From Streptomyces bungoensis (GTDB lineage Bacteria; Actinomycetota; Actinomycetes; Streptomycetales; Streptomycetaceae), in contig NZ_KQ948862.1 of the NCBI RefSeq assembly GCF_001514215.1, positions 1 to 64,000 on the forward strand: a stretch of 64,000 nucleotides of DNA, written 5' to 3'. The notes below the pieces were generated by a model, which made no database searches, had not been told where the DNA came from, and saw only the letters and a program-made list of their open reading frames with translations. This document shows positions 44,039 through 52,592 of the stretch, in pieces. How positions within the stretch are numbered: position 1 is the first letter of the stretch; every line of letters begins with the position of its first letter. Position numbers and translations under genes: made by a program.

Positions 44039-45037
44039 GTGACCGCACCGATCGAGACCACCGGGGCGGCATCCGAGGCACAGCCGGAAGCTGTGCTGGA
44101 GGGCGCCGGTAAGGGGCAGATCGAGGGCCGTTCCCTGGGGCAGATCGCGTGGTCCCGGTTCAAGAAGGACAAGGTCGCCGTGGCCGGCGGCGTCATCGTC
44201 GTGCTGCTGGTCCTGCTGGCGGTCCTCTCGCGCCCCCTCCAGGCCCTGCTCGGCCTCGACCCGAACGCCTTCCACCAGGACCTGATCACCCCCGACACCT
44301 CGCTGCCCAAGGGCGCCTGGGGCGGCATGAGCGCGAGCCACCCGCTCGGCATCGACCCGAAGTTCGGCCGGGACATCGCCACCCGCATCCTCGAGGGATC
44401 CTGGGTGTCGCTCGTGGTCGCCTTCGGCGCCACCATCCTGTCCAACGTGATCGGCGCGATCATGGGCGTGGTGGCGGGCTACTACGGCGGGCGGGTCGAC
44501 AACGTCATCAGCCGCCTGATGGACACGTTCCTCGCCTTCCCCCTCCTGCTCTTCGCGATCGCCATCTCCGCCACCCTGCAGGGCGGCGCGTTCGGCCTGA
44601 ACGGACTGCCGCTCCACCTGAGCGTGCTCATCTTCGTCATCGGCTTCTTCAACTGGCCCTACCTGGGCCGGATCGTGCGCGGCCAGACCCTCGCCCTGCG
44701 CGAGCGCGAGTTCGTCGACGCCTCCCGCGGCATGGGCGCCAAGGGCCCGTACATCCTCTTCCGCGAGCTGATGCCGAACCTGGTCGGCCCGATCATCGTC
44801 TACTCGACGCTGCTGATCCCGACCAACATCCTGTTCGAGGCGTCCCTGAGCTTCCTCGGTGTGGGCATCCAGCCCCCGCAGGCTTCCTGGGGCGGCATGC
44901 TGCGCGACGCGGTCACGTACTACCAGATCGACCCGCAGTACATGATCGTCCCCGGTCTCGCCATCTTCGTGACCGTGCTGGCGTTCAACCTGCTCGGTGA
45001 CGGTCTCCGCGATGCTCTCGACCCGCGCAGCCGCTGA
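44039..45037 (+). CDS. Dipeptide/oligopeptide ABC importer permease (DppC/OppC type)
   Basis: This 332-residue inner-membrane permease has a cytoplasmic N-terminus, a first helix (VAVAGGVIVVLLVLLAVLS), an extracytoplasmic loop with HPLGIDPKFGRDIATRI, and five more helices. The EAA loop is EFVDASRGMGAKGPYILFRELMPNLVGP. The end FNLLGDGLRDALDPRSR is typical of the C-type subunit. It is the first gene of a five-gene operon. In most such operons the binding protein comes first; here the C permease does. GTG 44039 is preceded at a distance by GAGAGGGG. Confidence 0.93.
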   Translation: MTAPIETTGAASEAQPEAVLEGAGKGQIEGRSLGQIAWSRFKKDKVAVAGGVIVVLLVLLAVLSRPLQALLGLDPNAFHQDLITPDTSLPKGAWGGMSASHPLGIDPKFGRDIATRILEGSWVSLVVAFGATILSNVIGAIMGVVAGYYGGRVDNVISRLMDTFLAFPLLLFAIAISATLQGGAFGLNGLPLHLSVLIFVIGFFNWPYLGRIVRGQTLALREREFVDASRGMGAKGPYILFRELMPNLVGPIIVYSTLLIPTNILFEASLSFLGVGIQPPQASWGGMLRDAVTYYQIDPQYMIVPGLAIFVTVLAFNLLGDGLRDALDPRSR

Positions 45038-45092
45038 CGCCTGCACCCGAGAGCCCAACAAGTTTCCGACTATGGAGGGGAAAGCGCCCATC

Positions 45093-46844
45093 ATGCGAAG
45101 GTCAGCGCTGGCCGCTATCGCGGCCATCGGCTCCGCCAGCCTGCTCGTTGCAGGCTGCAGCAAGGCCGATGACAACACGAACGACAACGGCACCAACTCC
45201 GCCGGGGCCAACGCCGCGACCAAGGGAGTCGTCAACGCCTCCGACAAGAAGGGCGGCACGGTCACCTACGAGCTGTCCGACGTGCCGGACTCCTTCGACC
45301 CCGGCAACACGTACTACGCGTACATGTACAACCTCAGCCGGCTCTACGCCCGCCCGCTGATGACGTTCCAGCCCGGCCCCGGCTCCAAGGGCAACACCCT
45401 GGTCCCGGACCTCGCGGCCAGCAAGGGCGTGTCGAGCGACGGCGGCAAGACCTGGACGTACAAGCTGCGTTCGGGCCTGAAGTACGAGGACGGCACGCCG
45501 ATCACCTCGAAGGACGTCAAGTACGCCGTCGAGCGCTCCAACTTCGCGCGTGACGTGCTCTCCCTCGGCCCCAACTACTTCCAGCAGCTGATGGCCGGCG
45601 GCGACAAGTACAAGGGCCCGTACAAGGACAAGAGCGGCAAGGGCCTGTCCTCCATCGAGACGCCGGACGACACCACGGTCGTCTTCCACCTGAAGCAGGC
45701 CTTCCAGGAGTTCGACTACCTGGTCGCGGCCCCGCAGACGGCCCCGGTGCCCCAGTCCAAGGACAAGGGCGTCGACTACGTCAAGCACATCGTGTCCTCG
45801 GGCTCGTACAAGTTCCAGAGCTACGACGAGGGCAAGCAGGCCGTCCTCGTGCGCAACACGAACTGGGACCCGAAGACGGACCCGCTGCGCAAGCAGCTGC
45901 CGGACAAGATCGTCGTCAACCTGAAGGTCAACCCGGAGACCATCGACCAGGACGTGCTGGCCGGCAAGGCCATCGACCTGGCCGGTACCGGTGTCCAGGC
46001 CTCCACCCAGGCGAAGGTCCTCACCGACACCGCCAAGAAGGCCAACACCGACAACACCTACGGTGGCCGCCTGGTCTACATGGCGATCAACACCAAGGTG
46101 AAGCCGTTCGACAAGGTCGAGTGCCGCAAGGCCGTGCAGTACGCGATCGACAAGGTCTCGGTGCAGACCGCCGAGGGCGGCCCGATCCGCGGTGACATCG
46201 CCTCCACGGTGCTGCCGCCGGACGTCACCGGCTACGCGAAGTCGGACGTCTACGCCACCTCCGGCAACAAGGGCGACGCCGCCAAGGCCAAGGAGCAGCT
46301 GAAGGCCTGCGGCAAGTCCTCGATCTCCACCAACATCTCGGCCCGCTCGGACCGTCCGCAGGAGATCGACGCCGCCACGGCGATCATCAACTCGCTGAAG
46401 GCGGCCGGCATCAACGCCACCCTCAAGCAGTACCCGTCGGGCAAGTACTTCACCGACTACGCGGGTGTCCCGAAGTTCACCGAGAAGCAGAACATCGGTC
46501 TGATCATGATGCAGTGGGGTGCCGACTGGCCCTCCGGCTACGGCTTCCTGCAGCAGATCCTGAACGGCAAGGCGATCAGCCAGTCGGGCAACACCAACCT
46601 GTCGCAGTACGACAACAAGGACGTCAACAAGCTGCTGGGCCAGGCGATCGCGACGCAGGGCGACAGCGCGCGCAACAGCCTGTACACGCAGATCGACAAG
46701 AAGACCATGGATGACGCCGTGCTGGTCCCGCTGACCTACTTCAAGGTCCTGCTGGCCCGCCCGACGACGTACACCAACCTGGTGTCCACGGCGGCCTTCA
46801 GCGGTCAGTACGACTACCTCAACATCGGCGTCGCGTCGAAGTAG
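45093..46844 (+). CDS. Peptide-binding lipoprotein of the ABC importer (SBP_bac_5)
   Basis: This 583-residue solute-binding lipoprotein has the signal MRRSALAAIAAIGSASLL and lipobox VAGC. The family 5 pattern includes GGTVTYELSDVPDSFDPGNTYY, LVPDLAASKGVSSDGGKTWTYKLR, YEDGTPITSKDVKYAVERS and GSYKFQSYDEGKQAVLVRN. It delivers peptides to the permease pair. ATG 45093 is preferred over frames opening at 44997, which would overlap the permease gene; a GGAGGGG site lies 12 bases before it. The gene is followed by a strong hairpin at 46872-46903 that may stabilise its mRNA. The peptide range is unknown. Confidence 0.93.
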   Translation: MRRSALAAIAAIGSASLLVAGCSKADDNTNDNGTNSAGANAATKGVVNASDKKGGTVTYELSDVPDSFDPGNTYYAYMYNLSRLYARPLMTFQPGPGSKGNTLVPDLAASKGVSSDGGKTWTYKLRSGLKYEDGTPITSKDVKYAVERSNFARDVLSLGPNYFQQLMAGGDKYKGPYKDKSGKGLSSIETPDDTTVVFHLKQAFQEFDYLVAAPQTAPVPQSKDKGVDYVKHIVSSGSYKFQSYDEGKQAVLVRNTNWDPKTDPLRKQLPDKIVVNLKVNPETIDQDVLAGKAIDLAGTGVQASTQAKVLTDTAKKANTDNTYGGRLVYMAINTKVKPFDKVECRKAVQYAIDKVSVQTAEGGPIRGDIASTVLPPDVTGYAKSDVYATSGNKGDAAKAKEQLKACGKSSISTNISARSDRPQEIDAATAIINSLKAAGINATLKQYPSGKYFTDYAGVPKFTEKQNIGLIMMQWGADWPSGYGFLQQILNGKAISQSGNTNLSQYDNKDVNKLLGQAIATQGDSARNSLYTQIDKKTMDDAVLVPLTYFKVLLARPTTYTNLVSTAAFSGQYDYLNIGVASK

Positions 46845-46871
46845 CAGCCCCGGAAGGCAGGTGAAGGCATT

Positions 46872-46903
46872 GGTGCCCGCGGGCTTCGCGGCCCGCGGGC
46901 ACC
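46872..46903 (+). terminator. Intercistronic stem-loop (12-bp perfect stem) after the binding-protein gene
   Basis: GGTGCCCGCGGG pairs perfectly with CCCGCGGGCACC around an 8-base loop, 27 bases after the stop and 13 bases ahead of the next start codon. It may be a partial terminator, an mRNA stabiliser, or a structure that masks the weak ribosome site of the following permease gene. Confidence 0.7.
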
Positions 46904-46916
46904 AGCGCCGGTCCCC

Positions 46917-47924
46917 GTGATCTCGTACATCCTCCGCCGGACGTTCGCGGCAGTGATCCTGCTGCTGGTCGTCTCCGCGGTCACCTTCGCCATCTTCTTC
47001 CTGCTGCCACGACTCGTGGGCCAGACGGCGGACCAGTTGGCGCAGCAGTACATCGGCAAGAGCCCGTCGAAGGCGGACATCGCCGCTGTCAAGCACAACC
47101 TCGGTCTGGACCAGCCTGTCTACGTCCAGTACTGGCACTTCATCAAGGGGATCGTCGCCGGCGCCGACTACAACCTCGGCCCCACCACGGTGCACTGCGA
47201 CGCGCCGTGCTTCGGCTACTCCTTCAAGGACCACGTGGCGGTCTGGCCGCAGCTCACCTCCCGCCTTCCGGTGACCCTCTCGCTCGCCGTGGGAGCGGCC
47301 GTGATGTGGCTGGTCTCCGGCGTGGTGGTCGGCGTGATCTCCGCGCTCAAGCCGCGCTCGGTCTTCGACCGCACCTTCATGGGCGTGGCGCTCGCGGGTG
47401 TCTCCCTGCCCATGTTCTTCACGGGCAGCCTGGCGATCCTGCTCTTCACCTACCAGTGGCCGATCTTCGGCCGCACCTACGTCCCGTTCACCGACAACCC
47501 GGCACAATGGGCCAACACCCTGTTCCCCGCCTGGTGTTCGCTCGCCCTGCTGTACTCCGCCATCTACGCGCGGCTCACCCGCTCGGGCATGCTGGAGACG
47601 ATGAACGAGGACTTCATCCGCACGGCCCGCGCCAAGGGCCTGCCCGAGCGCAACGTCGTCGTCCGGCACGGACTGCGCGCCGCCCTCACCCCGATCATCA
47701 CGGTCTTCGGCATGGACCTCGGTCTGCTCCTCGGCGGCGCGGTGATCACCGAGTCCGTGTTCTCGCTGCACGGCATCGGCGAGTACGCGGTGCAGGGCAT
47801 CACCGACAACGACCTGCCCAAGATCCTCGGCGTGACCCTGCTCGCCGCCTTCTTCGTCGTGATCGCAAATCTTGTGGTGGACGTGCTCTACGCCGCCGCC
47901 GACCCGCGGGTGAGGCTCTCGTGA
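46917..47924 (+). CDS. Dipeptide/oligopeptide ABC importer permease (DppB/OppB type)
   Basis: This 335-residue permease begins with YILRRTFAAVILLLVVSAVTFAIFFLLP, the usual B-subunit start, followed by the long first outer loop with NLGLDQPVYVQYWHFIKGI. The EAA loop is EDFIRTARAKGLPERNVVVRHGLRAALTPII. The end [15 protein letters not shown] is standard. GTG 46917 has no good ribosome site and sits just behind the hairpin at 46872-46903, so its output is probably lower than that of the binding protein. The stop overlaps the next start by 4 bases (GTGA). Confidence 0.93.
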   Translation: MISYILRRTFAAVILLLVVSAVTFAIFFLLPRLVGQTADQLAQQYIGKSPSKADIAAVKHNLGLDQPVYVQYWHFIKGIVAGADYNLGPTTVHCDAPCFGYSFKDHVAVWPQLTSRLPVTLSLAVGAAVMWLVSGVVVGVISALKPRSVFDRTFMGVALAGVSLPMFFTGSLAILLFTYQWPIFGRTYVPFTDNPAQWANTLFPAWCSLALLYSAIYARLTRSGMLETMNEDFIRTARAKGLPERNVVVRHGLRAALTPIITVFGMDLGLLLGGAVITESVFSLHGIGEYAVQGITDNDLPKILGVTLLAAFFVVIANLVVDVLYAAADPRVRLS

Positions 47925-49012
47925 CCGAACTGTCCCAGACCGGTGCCGCGGTGGGTGAGCCCACCACCGGCGCGGCACCCGACGCCTTCCTCGAGGTCCG
48001 CGACCTCAAGGTGCACTTCCCGACCGACGACGGCGTGGTCAAGTCCGTCGACGGCCTCTCCTTCTCCCTGGAGAAGGGCCGGACCCTCGCCATCGTCGGC
48101 GAGTCCGGCTCCGGCAAGTCGGTCACCTCGCAGGCCATCATGGGCCTGCACCGGCTGGGCACCCGCGGCAAGAACGTGCGGATGTCCGGCGAGATCTGGC
48201 TGGACGGCAAGGAACTGGTCTCCGCCGCCCCGGACGAGGTGCGCAAGCTCCGCGGCCGCGAGATGGCGATGATCTTCCAGGACCCGCTGTCCGCGATGCA
48301 CCCGTACTACAAGGTCGGCGACCAGATCGTCGAGGCGTACCGGGTGCACCACAAGGTCGGCCGGAAGGAGGCCCGCAAGCGGGCCGTCGAGATGCTCGAC
48401 CGCGTCGGCATCCCCGAGCCGGCCAAGCGCGTCGACAGCTACCCGCACGAGTTCTCCGGCGGTATGCGCCAGCGCGCCATGATCGCCATGGCCCTGGTGA
48501 ACAACCCCGAGCTGCTCATCGCGGACGAGCCGACCACCGCCCTCGACGTCACCGTCCAGGCGCAGATCCTCGACCTGATCCGGGACCTGCAGAAGGAGTT
48601 CGGCTCCGCGGTCATCATGATCACCCACGACCTCGGCGTGGTCGCCGAGATAGCCGACGAGGTCCTGGTGATGTACGGCGGGCGGTGCGTGGAGCGTGGT
48701 CCGGCCGCCGAGGTCTTCGAGACGCCGCAGCACCCCTACACCTGGGGCCTGCTCGGCTCGATGCCCCGCATCGACCGCGAGACCTCCGAACGGCTCATCC
48801 CGGTCAAGGGCCAGCCGCCGAGCCTCATCAACGTCCCCTCGGGCTGCGCCTTCCACCCGCGCTGCCCGTACGCGGACATCCCCAAGGGGAACGTCACCCG
48901 CACGGTGCGCCCCGAGCTGGAGCAGGTCGGCACCGGGCACTGGTCCGCCTGCCACCTCTCGGCAGAGGACCGTACGCGGATCTGGACCGAAGAGATTGCG
49001 CCGAAGCTGTGA
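47921..49012 (+). CDS. Peptide ABC importer ATPase (DppD/OppD type)
   Basis: This 363-residue ATPase has Walker [12 protein letters not shown], the signature [15 protein letters not shown], Walker [13 protein letters not shown] and the H-loop [11 protein letters not shown]. The C-terminal oligopeptide-transporter domain contains the Cys cluster [11 protein letters not shown], with a later Cys in HWSACHL, which in relatives can hold an iron-sulfur centre. Starts further upstream overlap the permease. GTG 47921 makes a GTGA overlap with it, and its own stop overlaps the next gene in the same way, so the last three genes are translationally coupled. Confidence 0.94.
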   Translation: MTELSQTGAAVGEPTTGAAPDAFLEVRDLKVHFPTDDGVVKSVDGLSFSLEKGRTLAIVGESGSGKSVTSQAIMGLHRLGTRGKNVRMSGEIWLDGKELVSAAPDEVRKLRGREMAMIFQDPLSAMHPYYKVGDQIVEAYRVHHKVGRKEARKRAVEMLDRVGIPEPAKRVDSYPHEFSGGMRQRAMIAMALVNNPELLIADEPTTALDVTVQAQILDLIRDLQKEFGSAVIMITHDLGVVAEIADEVLVMYGGRCVERGPAAEVFETPQHPYTWGLLGSMPRIDRETSERLIPVKGQPPSLINVPSGCAFHPRCPYADIPKGNVTRTVRPELEQVGTGHWSACHLSAEDRTRIWTEEIAPKL

Positions 49013-50394
49013 GTGAGACGACGAAGCCCCAGTCCGCCGACGGCGAGGTGCTGCTCCGGGTCGAGGGCCTGACCAAGCACTTCCCGATCAAGAAGGGCAT
49101 CCTGCAGCGGCAGGTCGGCGCCGTGAAGGCCGTCGACGGCATCGACTTCGAGGTGCGCAAGGGCGAGACCCTGGGCGTCGTCGGCGAGTCGGGCTGCGGC
49201 AAGTCGACCATGGGCCGGGTCGTCACCCGCCTGCAGGACCCGACCGGCGGGAAGATCACCTTCGACGGCCGGGACATCACCCGGCTGAGCACCGGGCAGC
49301 TCCGCCCGCTGCGCCGCGACATCCAGATGATCTTCCAGGACCCGTACGGCTCCCTGAACCCCCGTCACACCATCGGCTCCATCGTCTCGGCGCCCTTCCG
49401 GCTGCAGGGCGTGGAGCCCGAGGGCGGGGTGAAGAAGGAGGTCCAGCGGCTGCTGGAGCTGGTGGGCCTGAGCCCCGAGCACTACAACCGCTACCCGCAC
49501 GAGTTCTCCGGCGGCCAGCGCCAGCGCATCGGCATCGCCCGCGCGCTCGCGCTCAAGCCGAAGCTGGTCGTCGCCGACGAGCCGGTCTCCGCGCTGGACG
49601 TGTCGATCCAGGCCCAGGTCGTCAACCTCATGGACGACCTCCAGCAGGAACTGGGCCTGACGTACGTGATCATCGCGCACGACCTGTCGGTCGTCCGGCA
49701 CGTCTCGGACCGCATCGCGGTGATGTACCTCGGCAAGATCGTCGAACTGGCCGACCGCACCTCGCTGTACGAGGCGCCGATGCACCCGTACACCAAGGCG
49801 CTGATGTCCGCGGTGCCGGTGCCGGACCCCAAGCGGCGCGGCCAGAAGAACGAGCGCATCCTGCTGCGCGGTGACGTGCCGTCGCCGATCGCGCCGCCGA
49901 GCGGCTGCCGCTTCCACACCCGCTGCTGGAAGGCGACGCAGATCTGCGCCACGACCGAGCCGCAGCTGGTCGAGCTGAGGCCCGGTCAGCGGGTCGCCTG
50001 CCACCACCCCGAGAACTTCGCGGACCAGGCCCCCGGGGACACGGTCCTGCTCTCGGTGGCGCAGGAGGCGTCCGCGCTGGTGCCGGACGCGGTCCTGGAG
50101 GAGTCGGCGCAGACCGGCGAGGCGCAGACCGGCCCCGGTGCGAAGACGTCGACCGGCAAGGCCGCCGCGCCGAAGGCCGACGCCCCCGTCGAGGAGCCGG
50201 CGGGCGGCGAGGGTGCCGCCACCGACGCCCCCGCCGCGGAGCCGGCGGCCGCCGCCGAGGAGACGGCACGCGAGGTCGCTGCCGGGTCCGAGGAGCCGGC
50301 CGCGGCCGCGGAGGCGGACGAGCCGGAGGCCCCGAAGGCCTCTCAGGAGCCCGGCTCCGAGGAGTCCGGCTCTCAGGAGTCAACCGGCAAGTAG
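49009..50394 (+). CDS. Peptide ABC importer ATPase (DppF/OppF type) with long acidic C-terminal tail
   Basis: This 461-residue ATPase has Walker A GESGCGKSTMG, the signature FSGGQRQRIGIARAL, Walker B LVVADEPVSALD, the H-loop IIAHDLSVVRH and the Cys cluster CRFHTRCWKATQIC. The ordinary OppF fold ends near residue 345. It is followed by about 110 residues of Ala/Glu/Pro/Gly low complexity (segments such as EEPAGGEGAATDAPAAEP), strongly acidic and with no predicted fold. The tail stays in frame with the same codon bias, so it looks real. It is the last gene of the operon. Confidence 0.93.
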   Translation: MSETTKPQSADGEVLLRVEGLTKHFPIKKGILQRQVGAVKAVDGIDFEVRKGETLGVVGESGCGKSTMGRVVTRLQDPTGGKITFDGRDITRLSTGQLRPLRRDIQMIFQDPYGSLNPRHTIGSIVSAPFRLQGVEPEGGVKKEVQRLLELVGLSPEHYNRYPHEFSGGQRQRIGIARALALKPKLVVADEPVSALDVSIQAQVVNLMDDLQQELGLTYVIIAHDLSVVRHVSDRIAVMYLGKIVELADRTSLYEAPMHPYTKALMSAVPVPDPKRRGQKNERILLRGDVPSPIAPPSGCRFHTRCWKATQICATTEPQLVELRPGQRVACHHPENFADQAPGDTVLLSVAQEASALVPDAVLEESAQTGEAQTGPGAKTSTGKAAAPKADAPVEEPAGGEGAATDAPAAEPAAAAEETAREVAAGSEEPAAAAEADEPEAPKASQEPGSEESGSQESTGK

Positions 50395-50493
50395 CGCATG
50401 ACAACTCGGCAAAGTCATGTACACGTCTGAGCGGGAGAGTGCAGAGTCGTCCGTGTCCGACCACTGATCGGTACACGCTCGAAAGGGACGACC

Positions 50494-51885
50494 ATGGCAC
50501 TCTCCCGTTCGGCACGTTTAGCCGCCCTCACCACCGCGGCGGCCTCCTTCCTGGTCCTCGGCGCCTCCTCCGCCCCCACCCCGGGCGCGCCCGGCATCGG
50601 CGACCCCTACTTCCCGCGGCTGGGCAACGGCGGCTTCGACGCCCGCCACTACGACCTGGACGTCGCCTACGCCCCGGACACCGGCCGCCTGGACGGCGTG
50701 ACGACCCTCACCGCCCGGGCCACCCGCACCCTCTCCTCCTTCGACCTCGACCTGCAGCGCCTGGAGATCTCCCGGGTCGAGGTCGACGGCAGACGCGCCA
50801 GGTTCAGCCGGGACGGCGACGAGGTCACCGTCACCCCGCGCGACGCCCTGCGCCAGGGCCGCACCTTCACCGTCCGGGTCACCTACGGTGGTGTGCCCGA
50901 ACCCCTCGGCGGCCCCATCGTCTTCGGCTCCAAGTACGGCTGGATGAAGACCCCCGACGGCGTCTTCGTCGCCTGCGAGCCGAACGCCGCCTCCACCTGG
51001 TTCCCCTCCAGCGACCACCCCGCCGACAAGGCCACCTACGACATCCGGATCAAGGCGCCCAACGGCCTGACCGGCGTCTCCAACGGCCGGCTCGTCTCCA
51101 CGCGCGACCGGGGCGGCTCGACGTACACGCACTGGCGCGAGAGCCGCCCGATGGCCACCTACCTCGCGACCGCCACCATCGGGAAGTTCGACGTGCGCAC
51201 CGGCCGCACCCCGGGCGGCATCCCCATCTACGTCGCCATCGACCCCGTACTGAAGAACAGCAACGACGTCGACGTGTACGCCGTCACGGCCGCCGCCACC
51301 GACTACTGGTCGCAGGTCTTCGGGCCGTACCCGTTCGAGGAGACCGGCGCCATCGTCGACGACATGCCCGAGGCCGGGTTCTCCCTGGAGGTGCAGAGCA
51401 AGCCCGCCTACTCGGCCGTCCGCAACGAGTCCACCATCGTGCACGAGCTGGCCCACCAGTGGTTCGGCGACTCGGTGAGTGTGGCGCAGTGGAAGGACAT
51501 CTGGCTCAACGAGGGCTTCGCCACCTACGCCCAGTGGCTGTGGGCCGAGCACCAGGGCATCCGCAGCGCCCACGACTCCTTCCGGGCCGGCTACGACTCC
51601 CGGCCCGCCGACTCCCCGTTCTGGCAGATCGAGGTGGCCGACCCGCAGCGCGACACGATGTTCGCCTCCGCCGTCTACCAGCGCGGCGCGATGACGCTCC
51701 AGGCACTGCGCGAACGGATCGGGGACCGGGCGTTCTTCCGGCTGCTGCCCGCCTGGACCCGGTTGCACCGCTACGGCAACGCGGACACGGCCGACTTCGT
51801 ACGGCTCGCCGAGCGGGTCAGCGGACAGCGGTTGGACGACCTCTTCCGCACCTGGCTGTTCACGACCGGCAAACCGGCCCTGTGA
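50494..51885 (+). CDS. Secreted M1-family metallopeptidase
   Basis: This 463-residue enzyme has a signal peptide (MALSRSARLAALTTAAASFLVLG, cut near SSAPT). It has the M1 beta domain (ARHYDLDVAYAPDTGRLDGVTTL, EPNAASTWFPSSDHPADKATY) and the catalytic domain with HELAHQWFGD (H317, E318, H321) and the third zinc ligand E340 in NEGFATYAQW. It lacks the C-terminal helical domain of classical aminopeptidase N, as is usual for short secreted M1 proteins. It may trim peptides for the importer encoded just upstream; that link is inference. AAAGGGACG precedes the ATG. Confidence 0.93.
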   Translation: MALSRSARLAALTTAAASFLVLGASSAPTPGAPGIGDPYFPRLGNGGFDARHYDLDVAYAPDTGRLDGVTTLTARATRTLSSFDLDLQRLEISRVEVDGRRARFSRDGDEVTVTPRDALRQGRTFTVRVTYGGVPEPLGGPIVFGSKYGWMKTPDGVFVACEPNAASTWFPSSDHPADKATYDIRIKAPNGLTGVSNGRLVSTRDRGGSTYTHWRESRPMATYLATATIGKFDVRTGRTPGGIPIYVAIDPVLKNSNDVDVYAVTAAATDYWSQVFGPYPFEETGAIVDDMPEAGFSLEVQSKPAYSAVRNESTIVHELAHQWFGDSVSVAQWKDIWLNEGFATYAQWLWAEHQGIRSAHDSFRAGYDSRPADSPFWQIEVADPQRDTMFASAVYQRGAMTLQALRERIGDRAFFRLLPAWTRLHRYGNADTADFVRLAERVSGQRLDDLFRTWLFTTGKPAL

Positions 51886-51932
51886 GCCTGCCCTCGTAAG
51901 GCCCACACCCCTTGACAGGGGACAATGGCACG

Positions 51933-52592
51933 GTGCAAGTGCAGCAACTGTTCAGCCCCTCCGTCCAGCACACGCTCGATGTCATCGGCATCTTCGTGTT
52001 CGCGATCTCCGGCGCGCTGCTCGCCGTCCGGAAGAACTTCGACGTGTTCGGCATGGCCGTGCTCGCCGAGGTCACCGCGCTGGGCGGCGGGCTGTTCCGC
52101 GACCTGGTCATCGGGGCCGTGCCCCCGGCCGCCTTCACCGACCTGGGGTACTTCCTCACCCCGCTGCTCGCCACGCTCGTGGTCTTCTTCCTGCACCCGC
52201 ACGTGGAGCGCATCCAGGCGGCGGTCCTGGTCTTCGACGCGGCCGGCCTCGGCCTGTTCTGCGTGAGCGGTACGACGAAGGCGTACTCCTACGGCCTGGG
52301 CCTGACCGCGTCGGCCACCCTGGGCCTCGCCACCGCCGTCGGCGGTGGCGTGCTCAGGGACGTGCTCGCCAACGAGGTCCCCTCGCTGCTGCGCTGGGAC
52401 CGCGACCTGTACGCGGTCCCGGCGATCGTCGGCGCCACCATGGTCGTGCTGTGCCTGCGCTACGCCGCCCTGACCCCGCTGACCAGCGGGCTCGCGGCCG
52501 TCACGGCCTTCGTGCTGCGCCTGCTCGCGATGCGCTTCCACTGGCGAGCGCCGCGCGCGTGGAACCGGCGGTCGACGGTGCGCGAGGAGTAG
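51933..52592 (+). CDS. TRIC-type (YadS/UPF0126) membrane channel protein
   Basis: This 219-residue protein has seven hydrophobic helices in two repeated units. Each unit has a Gly-rich kink: AEVTALGGGLFRDLVIG and ATAVGGGVLRDVLANEVP. These GGG-x-x-RD motifs define bacterial TRIC (trimeric intracellular cation) channels, formerly UPF0126. The ion specificity is not shown by sequence. The start is uncertain: TTG 51912, GTG 51933 and GTG 51939 are in frame; GTG 51933 follows GACAAT by 6 bases, like the leaderless genes here. The last 92 bases overlap the convergent esterase gene. Confidence 0.88.
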   Translation: MQVQQLFSPSVQHTLDVIGIFVFAISGALLAVRKNFDVFGMAVLAEVTALGGGLFRDLVIGAVPPAAFTDLGYFLTPLLATLVVFFLHPHVERIQAAVLVFDAAGLGLFCVSGTTKAYSYGLGLTASATLGLATAVGGGVLRDVLANEVPSLLRWDRDLYAVPAIVGATMVVLCLRYAALTPLTSGLAAVTAFVLRLLAMRFHWRAPRAWNRRSTVREE

